NCBI GenBank assembly: GCA_017613225.1
Contig: JAGAEH010000225.1
Location: 1 to 15,743 of the forward strand
Source of the DNA: Lachnospiraceae bacterium
Lineage (GTDB): Bacteria > Bacillota > Clostridia > Lachnospirales > Lachnospiraceae
Length of the DNA: 15,743 nucleotides
Direction: 5' to 3'
Position numbers and translations under genes: made by a program. The notes beneath the pieces are model-generated. The model made no database searches. It worked only from the letters and a program-made list of their open reading frames with translations, and was not told the DNA's origin. Numbering within the stretch: the stretch's first letter is position 1; each line of letters begins with the position of its first letter. Below, one piece after another: positions 7,188-14,089 of the stretch.

Positions 7188-7202
7188 TATCCTATTTGTT
7201 AA
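7174..7202 (-). promoter_or_regulatory. Sigma70-type promoter before the U32-like and C-C lyase genes
   Basis: On the minus strand TTAACA (7202-7197, five of six consensus bases) is followed after exactly 17 bp by a perfect TATAAT (7179-7174). The -35 box overlaps the last codons and the stop of the decarboxylase gene. A start near 7167 would give a leader of about 60 nt containing the palindrome GGTAATTACC and then the AAGGA site. This AT-rich patch stands out from its GC-rich surroundings. It would allow the downstream genes to be expressed separately from the upstream operon. Confidence 0.72.
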
Positions 7203-8319
7203 GCTCTTCTATCAGCGCGTCGATGGCTTCCCGGTGATCGAAGTCCAGCGGCGGCAGTTTTCCCTTTAATCCCTTGTGGATCCTCACCTCTATGAAAGAG
7301 GCCTTTCCCGCGTTTTTCAGCGTCTCCAGCGCCGCCTCCAGGGATTCCCTGTCGGTGACGGCCTCTCCTACCGTGGCGTAGCCGCTGGCCTCGGCGATCT
7401 TCGTGAAATCGATCAGGAAGCCGGCGGAGGGCTGGCCGCCCACGGATTCATGGGCGCCGTTGTTCAGGACCACGTGGATGAAATTGGGCGCGTCCACCTT
7501 GCTGGCCATGGTCAGGGCTCCCAGGTGCATGATGGCGGCGCAGTCGCCGTCCAGGGTCACCACATAGCGGTCCTTTGCCTGCAGCGCGATGCCCAGGGCT
7601 ACGGAAGAAGCGTGCCCCATGGAGCCCACGTTCAGGAAATCGTGGGACAGGTCTTCGCCCCGGCGGTCCCGCAGCCAGTACAGTTCGCGGGTGGCGCGGC
7701 CGGTGGTGGCGGAATAGATGGTGTCCTCCGGCATGGCGTTTAAAATGATCTCGATGGCGTCTTCCCTGCTCAGCGGGTAGACCTCATCCTTGTTGTTGCC
7801 TTTTTCCCCGGCCATGACGCCCTTAGGCGCGATCAGGCCGAAGGGCTTCCGCTCCTTTTCGGCGGTCTCCACCGCCGTCTTCAGGGTCTGGACGATCTTT
7901 TCGTCATCGTCCTCCAGAATGACGTAGGGGATGTGCAGCACCTCCAGCAGCGTGGGCGTGATCTCGCCCTGCAGCTTGTGCTGCGGATGCTTGGGCTCCG
8001 TGTTCCCCTGACCGCGCCAGCCGATCAGCAGCAGCATGGGCACGGCATAGACGTTTTCGTCCGCCAGGGACGCCAGTGGATTGACGGTGTTGCCCATGCC
8101 GGAATTCTGCATGTAGACCAGCGGAACGTGCTTCGTGGCGAAGTAATGGCCCGCGGCGATGCCGATGGCGTTGCCTTCGTTGGCCGCGATGATGTTCTTT
8201 TCCGGGAAGTTGGCCAGAGCGTAGTTGCAGAAACCGTTCAGGTAGGAGTCCGGAACGCCGGTGTACAGATCGACGTTCAGGCTCTGCAGCGTTTCATATA
8301 CGAGTTTTTGATCAAGCAT
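7192..8319 (-). CDS. Phosphonopyruvate decarboxylase-like ThDP enzyme
   Basis: The 375-residue protein matches the single-chain phosphonopyruvate decarboxylase family, which converts 3-phosphonopyruvate to phosphonoacetaldehyde and CO2 using ThDP and Mg; sulfopyruvate decarboxylases are close relatives. The pyrimidine-binding half shows YTGVPDSYL (19-27), ANEGNAIGIAAG (46-57, with Glu48 the likely cofactor-activating residue), YMQNSGMGNTVNPL (69-82) and LLLIGWRG (96-103). The pyrophosphate half shows DGDCA (257-261) and LNNGAHESVGGQ (285-296), the GD...NN Mg-ThDP motif. The usual GDG is GDC here. The ATG at 8319 is chosen because AGGGGA lies about 7 nt upstream and homologues begin there; an in-frame ATG at 8370 would add 17 atypical residues. 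No PEP mutase is in the window, so the true substrate could be another 2-oxoacid. Confidence 0.85.
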   Translation of the reverse strand: MLDQKLVYETLQSLNVDLYTGVPDSYLNGFCNYALANFPEKNIIAANEGNAIGIAAGHYFATKHVPLVYMQNSGMGNTVNPLASLADENVYAVPMLLLIGWRGQGNTEPKHPQHKLQGEITPTLLEVLHIPYVILEDDDEKIVQTLKTAVETAEKERKPFGLIAPKGVMAGEKGNNKDEVYPLSREDAIEIILNAMPEDTIYSATTGRATRELYWLRDRRGEDLSHDFLNVGSMGHASSVALGIALQAKDRYVVTLDGDCAAIMHLGALTMASKVDAPNFIHVVLNNGAHESVGGQPSAGFLIDFTKIAEASGYATVGEAVTDRESLEAALETLKNAGKASFIEVRIHKGLKGKLPPLDFDHREAIDALIEELNK

Positions 8320-8376
8320 GGATATTCCCCTGTTCCGGGCAGTCAGCCGCGGTGCGGCCATTTCGGACACACTCCA

Positions 8377-8558
8377 GCCGGCCTACTAAGCTCGCCAGCT
8401 CGCTAAGGGGCCGGCATGCATCGCACGTAAGTGCCTGCTTCGCCGTCACTAAGTGCTCATAGCGAGCTTGGCGCTCGGTCGCAGCGGTACTAAGCTCGAG
8501 CTGCGCAAAGCTTGCTCTCGCTATACCCCTTCGGGGCACGCGAGTGCCGGCGATTCGC
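8377..8558. other. Dense inverted-repeat / hairpin element in the gap between aldo/keto reductase and decarboxylase
   Basis: The 292-bp gap 8320-8611 has no supportable gene. Within it are: a 7-bp stem GCCGGCC/GGCCGGC (8377-8383, 8409-8415); GCAC-GTAA-GTGC (8423-8434); an 8-bp stem ATAGCGAG/CTCGCTAT (8459-8466, 8517-8524) enclosing a 6-bp stem CGCAGC/GCTGCG (8480-8485, 8500-8505); CCCC-TTC-GGGG (8526-8536); and GGCAC-GCGA-GTGCC (8535-8548), which competes with the previous one. Two loops have GNRA form. A degenerate motif, ACTAAGCTCG, recurs at about 8385 and 8490, with a partial copy near 8448. No U-run follows any hairpin, so these are not standard terminators. A mobile palindromic element, an RNA processing site or a structured RNA are all possible. 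I see nothing in 8320-8376 or 8559-8611 apart from the ribosome binding site. Confidence 0.6.
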
Positions 8559-8611
8559 GACAGTCCTCAATTGGCTTCGCGCCGCGCCTCTCCTGCCCTG
8601 TCTTTGTTGGT

Positions 8612-9574
8612 CTATTTCTTCTTGTAAAACGTAAAGTACGCGGGACTGTCGGCCCTGCAGTGCTGCCAGGCCGCCTCGAAGGCGTCCAGCAGTTCCTGCG
8701 GCAGCGGTCCCTTTTCCGCGGCTTCCAGATTCTGCTTCAGATGCGTCATCTTCGAAGCTCCCAGGATCACCGCGTCTCCCCGGTCCGCCTGCAGCATGGA
8801 ATGATACAGCAGCCAGCGGAACACCGCTTCCACCAGCGTGACGCCCTGGGCCTCGCAGGCCTCCTTCAGCAGATCCACCGCCTCGAAGAAGGACTTCTTC
8901 CAGTAGCGTTTCTGGTAGTTGGGCCGGTGGGTGAAGCGTCCGTCCTCCGGCGCGTCTTCGAACTTCCCGTAGCGTCCGGAAAGCAGGCCGCCGGCCAGCG
9001 GATTATAGGCGTAAAAGCGCATGCCAAAGCGGGTCAGCGCCATGTTCAGCTCCGTCTCAGCCAGGCGGGTCAGAGGGTTGTAGATGCCCTCGTACACCGT
9101 AGGCAGCACCCATCCGTTCTCTTTGCAGATGTGCCAGGCGTCGGCCACCAGCCAGGCCGGGAAATTGCTCAGTCCCAGCTCGCGGAACTTGCCTTCCGCA
9201 TGCAGTTCTCCGCAGGCCCGCAGCACGTTCTCCACCGGTGTGGCGGGATCCGGAAAGTGCAGGTAGAACACGTCCGCGTGATCCGTCCCCAGCCGCTCCA
9301 GGGACTCGTTCAGCTGCATGCAGGCCGCCTCCGCGTCCAGTTTCCCGGTGATGCGGGGATTCACCTTTGTGTCCAGCGTCACGTTTTCCCGTCCGATCCG
9401 CGGCAGCAGCCGGCCCAGGATCCGCTCGCACTCGCCTTCGTTGTAGACGTAGGCCGTGTCCAGTTCGTCTCCGCCGGCCTCCAGATAAGCCCGGACCATG
9501 GCCAGGGCGTCCTCGTCAAAGACGCTCTCGCCGAAAGTCATGGTGCCCAGGACCAGTTTTACTCTGTCTGTCAT
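8612..9574 (-). CDS. Aldo/keto reductase, AKR7-like
   Basis: The 320-residue protein is an NADPH-dependent aldo/keto reductase closest in look to the AKR7 (aflatoxin or succinic-semialdehyde reductase) group. It starts with KLVLGTMTFGE (6-16). It contains the tetrad by position: Asp39 and Tyr44 (in ELDTAYVYNEGE), Lys70 (in DTKVNP) and His106 (in FYLHFPDP). The GLSNF and YNPLAGGLLSGRYG segments are typical of the family. Near the C-terminus a GASKMTHLKQNL segment corresponds to the family NADP-binding site. It begins 11 nt after the second PrpD-like gene, with AAGGA 8 nt before the ATG. An aldehyde produced by the decarboxylase encoded just downstream would be a natural substrate, but this is inference. 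Confidence 0.88.
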   Translation of the reverse strand: MTDRVKLVLGTMTFGESVFDEDALAMVRAYLEAGGDELDTAYVYNEGECERILGRLLPRIGRENVTLDTKVNPRITGKLDAEAACMQLNESLERLGTDHADVFYLHFPDPATPVENVLRACGELHAEGKFRELGLSNFPAWLVADAWHICKENGWVLPTVYEGIYNPLTRLAETELNMALTRFGMRFYAYNPLAGGLLSGRYGKFEDAPEDGRFTHRPNYQKRYWKKSFFEAVDLLKEACEAQGVTLVEAVFRWLLYHSMLQADRGDAVILGASKMTHLKQNLEAAEKGPLPQELLDAFEAAWQHCRADSPAYFTFYKKK

Positions 9575-9585
9575 GTTCTTTTTCC

Positions 9586-10935
9586 TTACAGCTGCAGCGC
9601 CAGTTCGCCGGCGCTCACAGTTCCGTCCTTAACCATGTGATAGAAGGCGTCGATCTTCCCATCCGGCACACCGCCGAAGCGCATCAGCTCCGCGTAGCGG
9701 CTGTAGAACTCCTGCTCGTCCATGGGATTCTCCGGTTCTCCTTTGGGAAAATCCACCCTCTCTTTGAAGGTGCGGCCGTCCGCCGTGGTCAGGGTCAGCA
9801 CCGCCGTCTGCTCCGTGGGGAAGGTGCGGGAGAACTCCTCGTCCGCCTCCACGTGGATCTTCCTTGTCAGTTCCAGCACCGTGGGATCGGTGACCACCGC
9901 GTCCTCGAATTCCTGCAGGCCGGCCTTGCCGTAGATCAGCGCGGCCGCCGTGCTGAAGGGCGTGCTCATCTTGGCGGAGTAGGCCCCGGGGATCTCCACG
10001 TGGTCGTGGCCCCCCACTGCCAGGGAATAGGTGGCGATATCGATCCGCTCCACGTCCGCCGCCGTGATCCCGGCATTGTGGAGCCGGATGGCCGCCTCCA
10101 CGGGCGGATGGGTATAGCGGCAGGAAGCGTAGGGCTTGGTGTAGGTCTTCATCACCGCGTAGGTGCCGTTCCACAGCAGCGGCTTCATCTCCACGTCTTC
10201 CTTGCCCGTCATCATCTTAAAATAGCCCCGGTGTCCGCCCAGGGGATCCGGCGCGCCGATGAAGCCGGCCTTGGCCAGCTGCAGGGAGGTCAGCGCCAGC
10301 AGCGCGGACTTGGCCACGTTGTAGGGCTTCAGTTCGGAGCCGTCGTCCAGCACCTTCAGCATGCCGGTGGCGGAAACACAGGCCACGGCAAAGGCCTGCC
10401 GGCGCTCCTCTTCCGTAAAGTCCAGCATGTAGGACGCCGCGACGGTGGCTCCCAGCACGCCGCAGGTGCCGGTGGCGTGGAAGCCCAGGGCCTTGTGGCC
10501 GGGCTGGATGGACCAGGCCATGGTCCAGGATGTCTCATAGCCCAGGACAGCCGCCCACAGCAGCTTTTCAAGGGGCACGTCGTGCTGCACCGCCAGGGGC
10601 AGCAGCAGGGAAAAGACCGGTGTTCCCAGATGGATGATGCCCGCATTCACGCCGTCGTCAAAGTCCAGGGCGTGGCCGTTCAGGCCGTTTAAGAACACGG
10701 CCTCCTTCTGGGCCAGCTTTCTGCCGGTGCCCACCGCGGGATACCGGCCTTCTTCCGCCTCCGAAAAGGCGAAGTAGCGCTCCAGCTTTTCCTTCTGGAA
10801 AGCAGCGCCGGCGCAGGTCACCGCGATGTAGTCCAGCAGCGACTCCCGGATGCGGTCCATCACCGCCTGAGGGACTTCGCGTCCTGCCAGCTCATCGATC
10901 TCTTTCAAAAACTCTTGCGCGTAGTTCTTCGTCAT
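9586..10935 (-). CDS. MmgE/PrpD-family protein (second of a tandem pair)
   Basis: The 449-residue protein has the MmgE/PrpD layout: an all-helical domain with NGLNGHALDFDDG (83-95), HLGTPVFSLLLPLA (102-115), GFHATGTCGVLGAT (151-164) and a KPYNVAKSA segment, followed by a smaller alpha/beta domain with CRYTHPPVEAAIRL. The family includes 2-methylcitrate dehydratase, cis-aconitate decarboxylase and iminodisuccinate epimerase, all acting on polycarboxylates without a metal cofactor. The DFDD histidine-aspartate region is intact, so an active enzyme is likely. It overlaps the preceding PrpD-like gene as ATGA, with GGAG 5 nt before its ATG. Substrate unknown. Confidence 0.87.
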   Translation of the reverse strand: MTKNYAQEFLKEIDELAGREVPQAVMDRIRESLLDYIAVTCAGAAFQKEKLERYFAFSEAEEGRYPAVGTGRKLAQKEAVFLNGLNGHALDFDDGVNAGIIHLGTPVFSLLLPLAVQHDVPLEKLLWAAVLGYETSWTMAWSIQPGHKALGFHATGTCGVLGATVAASYMLDFTEEERRQAFAVACVSATGMLKVLDDGSELKPYNVAKSALLALTSLQLAKAGFIGAPDPLGGHRGYFKMMTGKEDVEMKPLLWNGTYAVMKTYTKPYASCRYTHPPVEAAIRLHNAGITAADVERIDIATYSLAVGGHDHVEIPGAYSAKMSTPFSTAAALIYGKAGLQEFEDAVVTDPTVLELTRKIHVEADEEFSRTFPTEQTAVLTLTTADGRTFKERVDFPKGEPENPMDEQEFYSRYAELMRFGGVPDGKIDAFYHMVKDGTVSAGELALQL

Positions 10936-12266
10936 AACAGCTCCATCGGGTTTTGGAAGGCCCCGTCCCCTTTTATGTTCATGATCGCTTCGACCAGTTT
11001 CTTCAGCGTTTCTTCTTCCGCCTGACCGGCCGAACAGACCTTCAGTTTCTCAATGATATCAGCCCTGGTCAGGGGATTTTCCGGATCCCCCTTCGGAACC
11101 AGGACGGTCTCCTTCAGGATCTCGCCGTTCTTCTTGACCAGCTCGACCCTTGTGCCGCGGATCCCCCTGGCTCTGTCTTCCATCCCCTCCTCCGGGATCA
11201 GATGGATCTTTTCGATCAGTTCCGTCACCGGTTCCGTCAGCCGGGGCTCGTCCATGTCCGCGATCCCGTAGGAACCGTTCAGGAGCGCCTTGGCCAGCGT
11301 ATAGTGGATGGAGAACTTGGTCTCGTCCTGATCCTTGGGATACTTGATCCCCGCCAGTTTGATGGCGTTGGGGTAGATGTACACGTTCACCGCCTCGATC
11401 TCGGCCGGCTCCGCCTTGCCGTGCAGGGCCGCGGCCGCGTCGATCCCGCAGTGGGTGTGGCGGCAGGAGGGATACAGCTTAAAATAGCAGTCGTGGAGCA
11501 GCAGATGGTCCCCGCCCTTCAGGCAGGCTTCATCCACCTGGTCCGTCACCGCGTGGAACCAGCCGTTCTGGCCCTCCAGGGACTCCGTGGGCCCCTGCAT
11601 GCCTTCATTGGCCAGCATGGCGGCAAATACGCCGTTTTCCGCCGCTTTCCCCGGGTTCAGGGGCTTGATGGCGGGCCGGGAATCCCCGTAGGAAAGCAGG
11701 CCCCCCGTCATGGTGGTGGACAGCGCGATCGCGTCTTCGACCCCCTGGGCGTCCAGGCCAAAGAGCCTGGCGCAGGCGGCGGCACAGGCCAGCGTTCCCG
11801 CCATGCCCGTGGAGTGGAAGCCGTGCCGGACCAGCCCGGGCTGCGCCGCGGAAGAGATCCGGATATATGCCTCGTAGCCAGCGGCCAGGGCCGTCAGCAC
11901 CTCGTCATTGCTGCTTCCCAGCTTGTCCGCGAGGGCGAAGACCGCAGGGATCAGATGGACCCCTGCGTGCCCCGCGGCTTTTTTGTTTCCGTCATCCAGT
12001 TCCGCGCCGTGGCCGTACACGGAATTCATGAAAGCGGCCAGGCGGGCGGGATACTTTTCGGACTGGAAGAGCACTTTGCTCTCCCGGGCGCCGCCCTGCG
12101 GGTACACGACCTTCTCCACGGCGTCGTTGAACGCCCTGTTCTGACGGTATCCCGCATAGGCGGCGGCAAAAAAGTCTATGATCAGCGTGTGGAGCTGATC
12201 GACGTCTTTCTCCGACAAAGACCGGACTGCGGCCAGGTCCTTTGCCAGTTCAGTGGTGATCCCCAT
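10932..12266 (-). CDS. MmgE/PrpD-family protein (first of a tandem pair)
   Basis: The 444-residue protein has the same family layout as its neighbour but is clearly divergent from it. Motifs are NSVYGHGAELDDGNKKAAGH (81-100), HLIPA (104-108), GFHSTGMAG (149-157), a KPLNPGKAAENG segment, and CRHTHCGIDAAAAL at the start of the C-terminal domain. ELDD replaces the DFDD of the other copy, and the AGHAGVHLIPA stretch supplies an additional histidine at the presumed active site. The pair may form a hetero-oligomer or catalyse two successive steps on a polycarboxylate. It starts 11 nt after the small membrane protein gene, behind AAGGGGG. Confidence 0.87.
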   Translation of the reverse strand: MGITTELAKDLAAVRSLSEKDVDQLHTLIIDFFAAAYAGYRQNRAFNDAVEKVVYPQGGARESKVLFQSEKYPARLAAFMNSVYGHGAELDDGNKKAAGHAGVHLIPAVFALADKLGSSNDEVLTALAAGYEAYIRISSAAQPGLVRHGFHSTGMAGTLACAAACARLFGLDAQGVEDAIALSTTMTGGLLSYGDSRPAIKPLNPGKAAENGVFAAMLANEGMQGPTESLEGQNGWFHAVTDQVDEACLKGGDHLLLHDCYFKLYPSCRHTHCGIDAAAALHGKAEPAEIEAVNVYIYPNAIKLAGIKYPKDQDETKFSIHYTLAKALLNGSYGIADMDEPRLTEPVTELIEKIHLIPEEGMEDRARGIRGTRVELVKKNGEILKETVLVPKGDPENPLTRADIIEKLKVCSAGQAEEETLKKLVEAIMNIKGDGAFQNPMELL

Positions 12267-12277
12267 GGGGTACCCCC

Positions 12278-12676
12278 TTATTCCTCTTCTTTTTCTCTCT
12301 TCAGCTCTTCTTTGATCTCTTCGGCCACTTCGGTCTCTTCTTCCACGGCTTCCGCCACCTCTTTGGCTTCTTCCGCGGCGTCCGCCGGAGCTTCTTTCTT
12401 CTTGCCCATGCCGAAGCTCTTGGTACTGAAGGCTTCCTGCTTGCCCACGTACATGGCGATCAGGCCGATCAGCACGGCGATGGAGGCCAGGGCGATGACC
12501 CAGGGATAGTATTCCTTGTACAGCCAGGAGCCGATCGCTTCGCCGGTGCCGCCCTCACCGCCGCCGATGATAAGGGCAATGATAAAGGGGAACAGCGGCA
12601 GCAGACCGCCGAAGAAGGCAATGGTCATGGTGATCCCGTAGATCTTTTTTAAGACTTCATATGCTTTTTCTCTCAT
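12278..12676 (-). CDS. Small two-helix membrane protein with acidic tail, likely transporter partner
   Basis: The 132-residue protein has two predicted membrane segments (about 14-38 and 59-78) separated by a glycine-rich loop (GGGEGGTGEA, 38-47). A tail (98-132) made mostly of Glu, Ala and Lys follows, probably helical or disordered and on the cytoplasmic side. GGAGG lies 7 nt before the ATG, and the gene starts 12 nt after the DctM-like permease, so it is probably an accessory subunit of that transporter. Canonical TRAP small subunits (DctQ) have four helices, so this is not a normal DctQ. I do not recognise a named family. Confidence 0.7.
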   Translation of the reverse strand: MREKAYEVLKKIYGITMTIAFFGGLLPLFPFIIALIIGGGEGGTGEAIGSWLYKEYYPWVIALASIAVLIGLIAMYVGKQEAFSTKSFGMGKKKEAPADAAEEAKEVAEAVEEETEVAEEIKEELKREKEEE

Positions 12677-12688
12677 GACGCAACCTCC

Positions 12689-14050
12689 TTATTTGATCAG
12701 ACCGATCAGCGGGAGCCAGCCCATCATCGTGATCACGGAGAGCACGTAATGGATGGCGATCCAGACCATGCAGTTCGTCAGCGTGGGCTTAAGCTCGGCA
12801 TTCGCGATGCCCATGCCGGTGTAGACGCAGGCGCAGTAGGGAGGCGTGACGCCGTGCATGGCGCCGCAGATGCAGGGCAGCATCGCGCAGGCCAGCATGG
12901 GGTTGCCGCCCGCCGCCGCCACGACGGTGATGATGATGCCGCCGAAGATCTTCACCTGGGTGGATCCGGGGATCAGCATGCCCAGGATGGCGGTGAACAG
13001 CGGCAGGATCAGAGCCAGGGCGAACAGGCTCATGTTCAGGGATGCGATGTAATCGCCGATGGCCTGCTCGATGCCCAGGGTTACCAGAACGTTGGAGACG
13101 AAGTAGGCAAACAGTACCAGGGAAGCGGTGGGAACCACTTTCAGCAGGCCTTCCTTGATCTCATTATACATGTAAGGCAGGGTCATCTTCTTCTTGGTCT
13201 CCTTCTTGGAGAGCAGGATGGCCACCACCACGATCAGAGCCGGGATGAACAGCAGCAGGCTGCTGGTGAAATTGGAAGAAGCTTTGCCGAGCCTTCCCTT
13301 GAACCAGCCCTCAAACTTGGAGGTCAGGATAAAAGGCACGAACACGATGATAGGCAGGAAGATGGCCTTCCAGCCGTTCTTCAAGGACTCCTTCAGGTTG
13401 GGGATATCCTCTTTCTTCATGGGCTCTACCTTGTAGTAGCGGCACATGAAGTACATGGTGATGATCCTCTGGGCGATGAACCAGATGGCAACGCCCCACA
13501 GCAGCAGCCAGTACTGGGAGATGGTGTACTTCTCCGGATACAGGCCGTCCAGGATGGCGAAAGCCGTGGCGATCATGCCCGCGGGCGGGATCATGTTGCC
13601 CATGGTGGAACTGTGGGCCTCCACGTTGGCCGCCAGGTGGGCCGGGAAGCCGGAATGCATCATGGCAGGGATGGTGAACACGCCGGTGGTGGCCACGTTG
13701 CCGGGACCGGAGCCGGACAGCGAACCCATGTAGGTGGAACCGATGATGGCCACGAAGCCCGCGCCGCCGCGCATCCTGCCGAAGATACCCAGAATGATGG
13801 CAATGAAGTCATCGATGACCGAAGTCTTCGAGAGCAGCGATGCGGAGATAATGAACACGATGATGACGTACAGACTGGAGTCCTTCATTCCTTTCCAGAT
13901 GAAGTCCCAGATGCTCGTCCAGGAATTCGTTATAGCGACCAATACGATGAACGCTACAAACATGCACTCATACAGCGGTCTCTTTAAAAGGGTGAAGCCG
14001 AGGATGGCCACCACAAAGACTGCCGCAAGGTATAAAAACTCAACTGGCAT
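12689..14050 (-). CDS. TRAP/DctM-like large permease
   Basis: The 453-residue protein is almost wholly hydrophobic, with about 11-12 membrane segments, in line with TRAP large subunits. The key signature is GSLSGSGPGNVATTGVFTIPAMM (109-131) followed by GNMIPPAGM (151-159), the DctM/TAXI-type motif on the substrate and sodium path. A second, C-terminal re-entrant-like region has IPGSTQVKIFGG and GVTPPYCACVYTG. TRAP systems import carboxylates, taurine-like sulfonates or sugar acids, driven by an ion gradient and a binding protein. The binding protein and a normal small subunit are not in the window. AGGAGG lies 9 nt before the ATG. Substrate likely acidic given the downstream enzymes (inference). 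Confidence 0.83.
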   Translation of the reverse strand: MPVEFLYLAAVFVVAILGFTLLKRPLYECMFVAFIVLVAITNSWTSIWDFIWKGMKDSSLYVIIVFIISASLLSKTSVIDDFIAIILGIFGRMRGGAGFVAIIGSTYMGSLSGSGPGNVATTGVFTIPAMMHSGFPAHLAANVEAHSSTMGNMIPPAGMIATAFAILDGLYPEKYTISQYWLLLWGVAIWFIAQRIITMYFMCRYYKVEPMKKEDIPNLKESLKNGWKAIFLPIIVFVPFILTSKFEGWFKGRLGKASSNFTSSLLLFIPALIVVVAILLSKKETKKKMTLPYMYNEIKEGLLKVVPTASLVLFAYFVSNVLVTLGIEQAIGDYIASLNMSLFALALILPLFTAILGMLIPGSTQVKIFGGIIITVVAAAGGNPMLACAMLPCICGAMHGVTPPYCACVYTGMGIANAELKPTLTNCMVWIAIHYVLSVITMMGWLPLIGLIK

Positions 14051-14089
14051 AAACTAGCCCCTCCTAAAATAGTATCTATGTTCAGCTCC

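Noticed and set aside
8320..8370. Longer N-terminus for the decarboxylase from the ATG at 8370
   Set aside because: The extra 17 residues are atypical for the family and the AGGGGA site fits the ATG at 8319.
8526..8548. Intrinsic terminator after the aldo/keto reductase gene
   Set aside because: The hairpins are stable, but no U-run follows on the minus strand.
10953..12509. Long plus-strand open frame opposite the first PrpD-like gene (and similar ones at 2840-3643, 5057-6061, 8453-9640, 9367-10692, 12749-13987)
   Set aside because: These frames are mirror images of well-supported minus-strand genes in GC-rich DNA. Their translations are rich in His, Gln, Gly and Arg with no family motifs.
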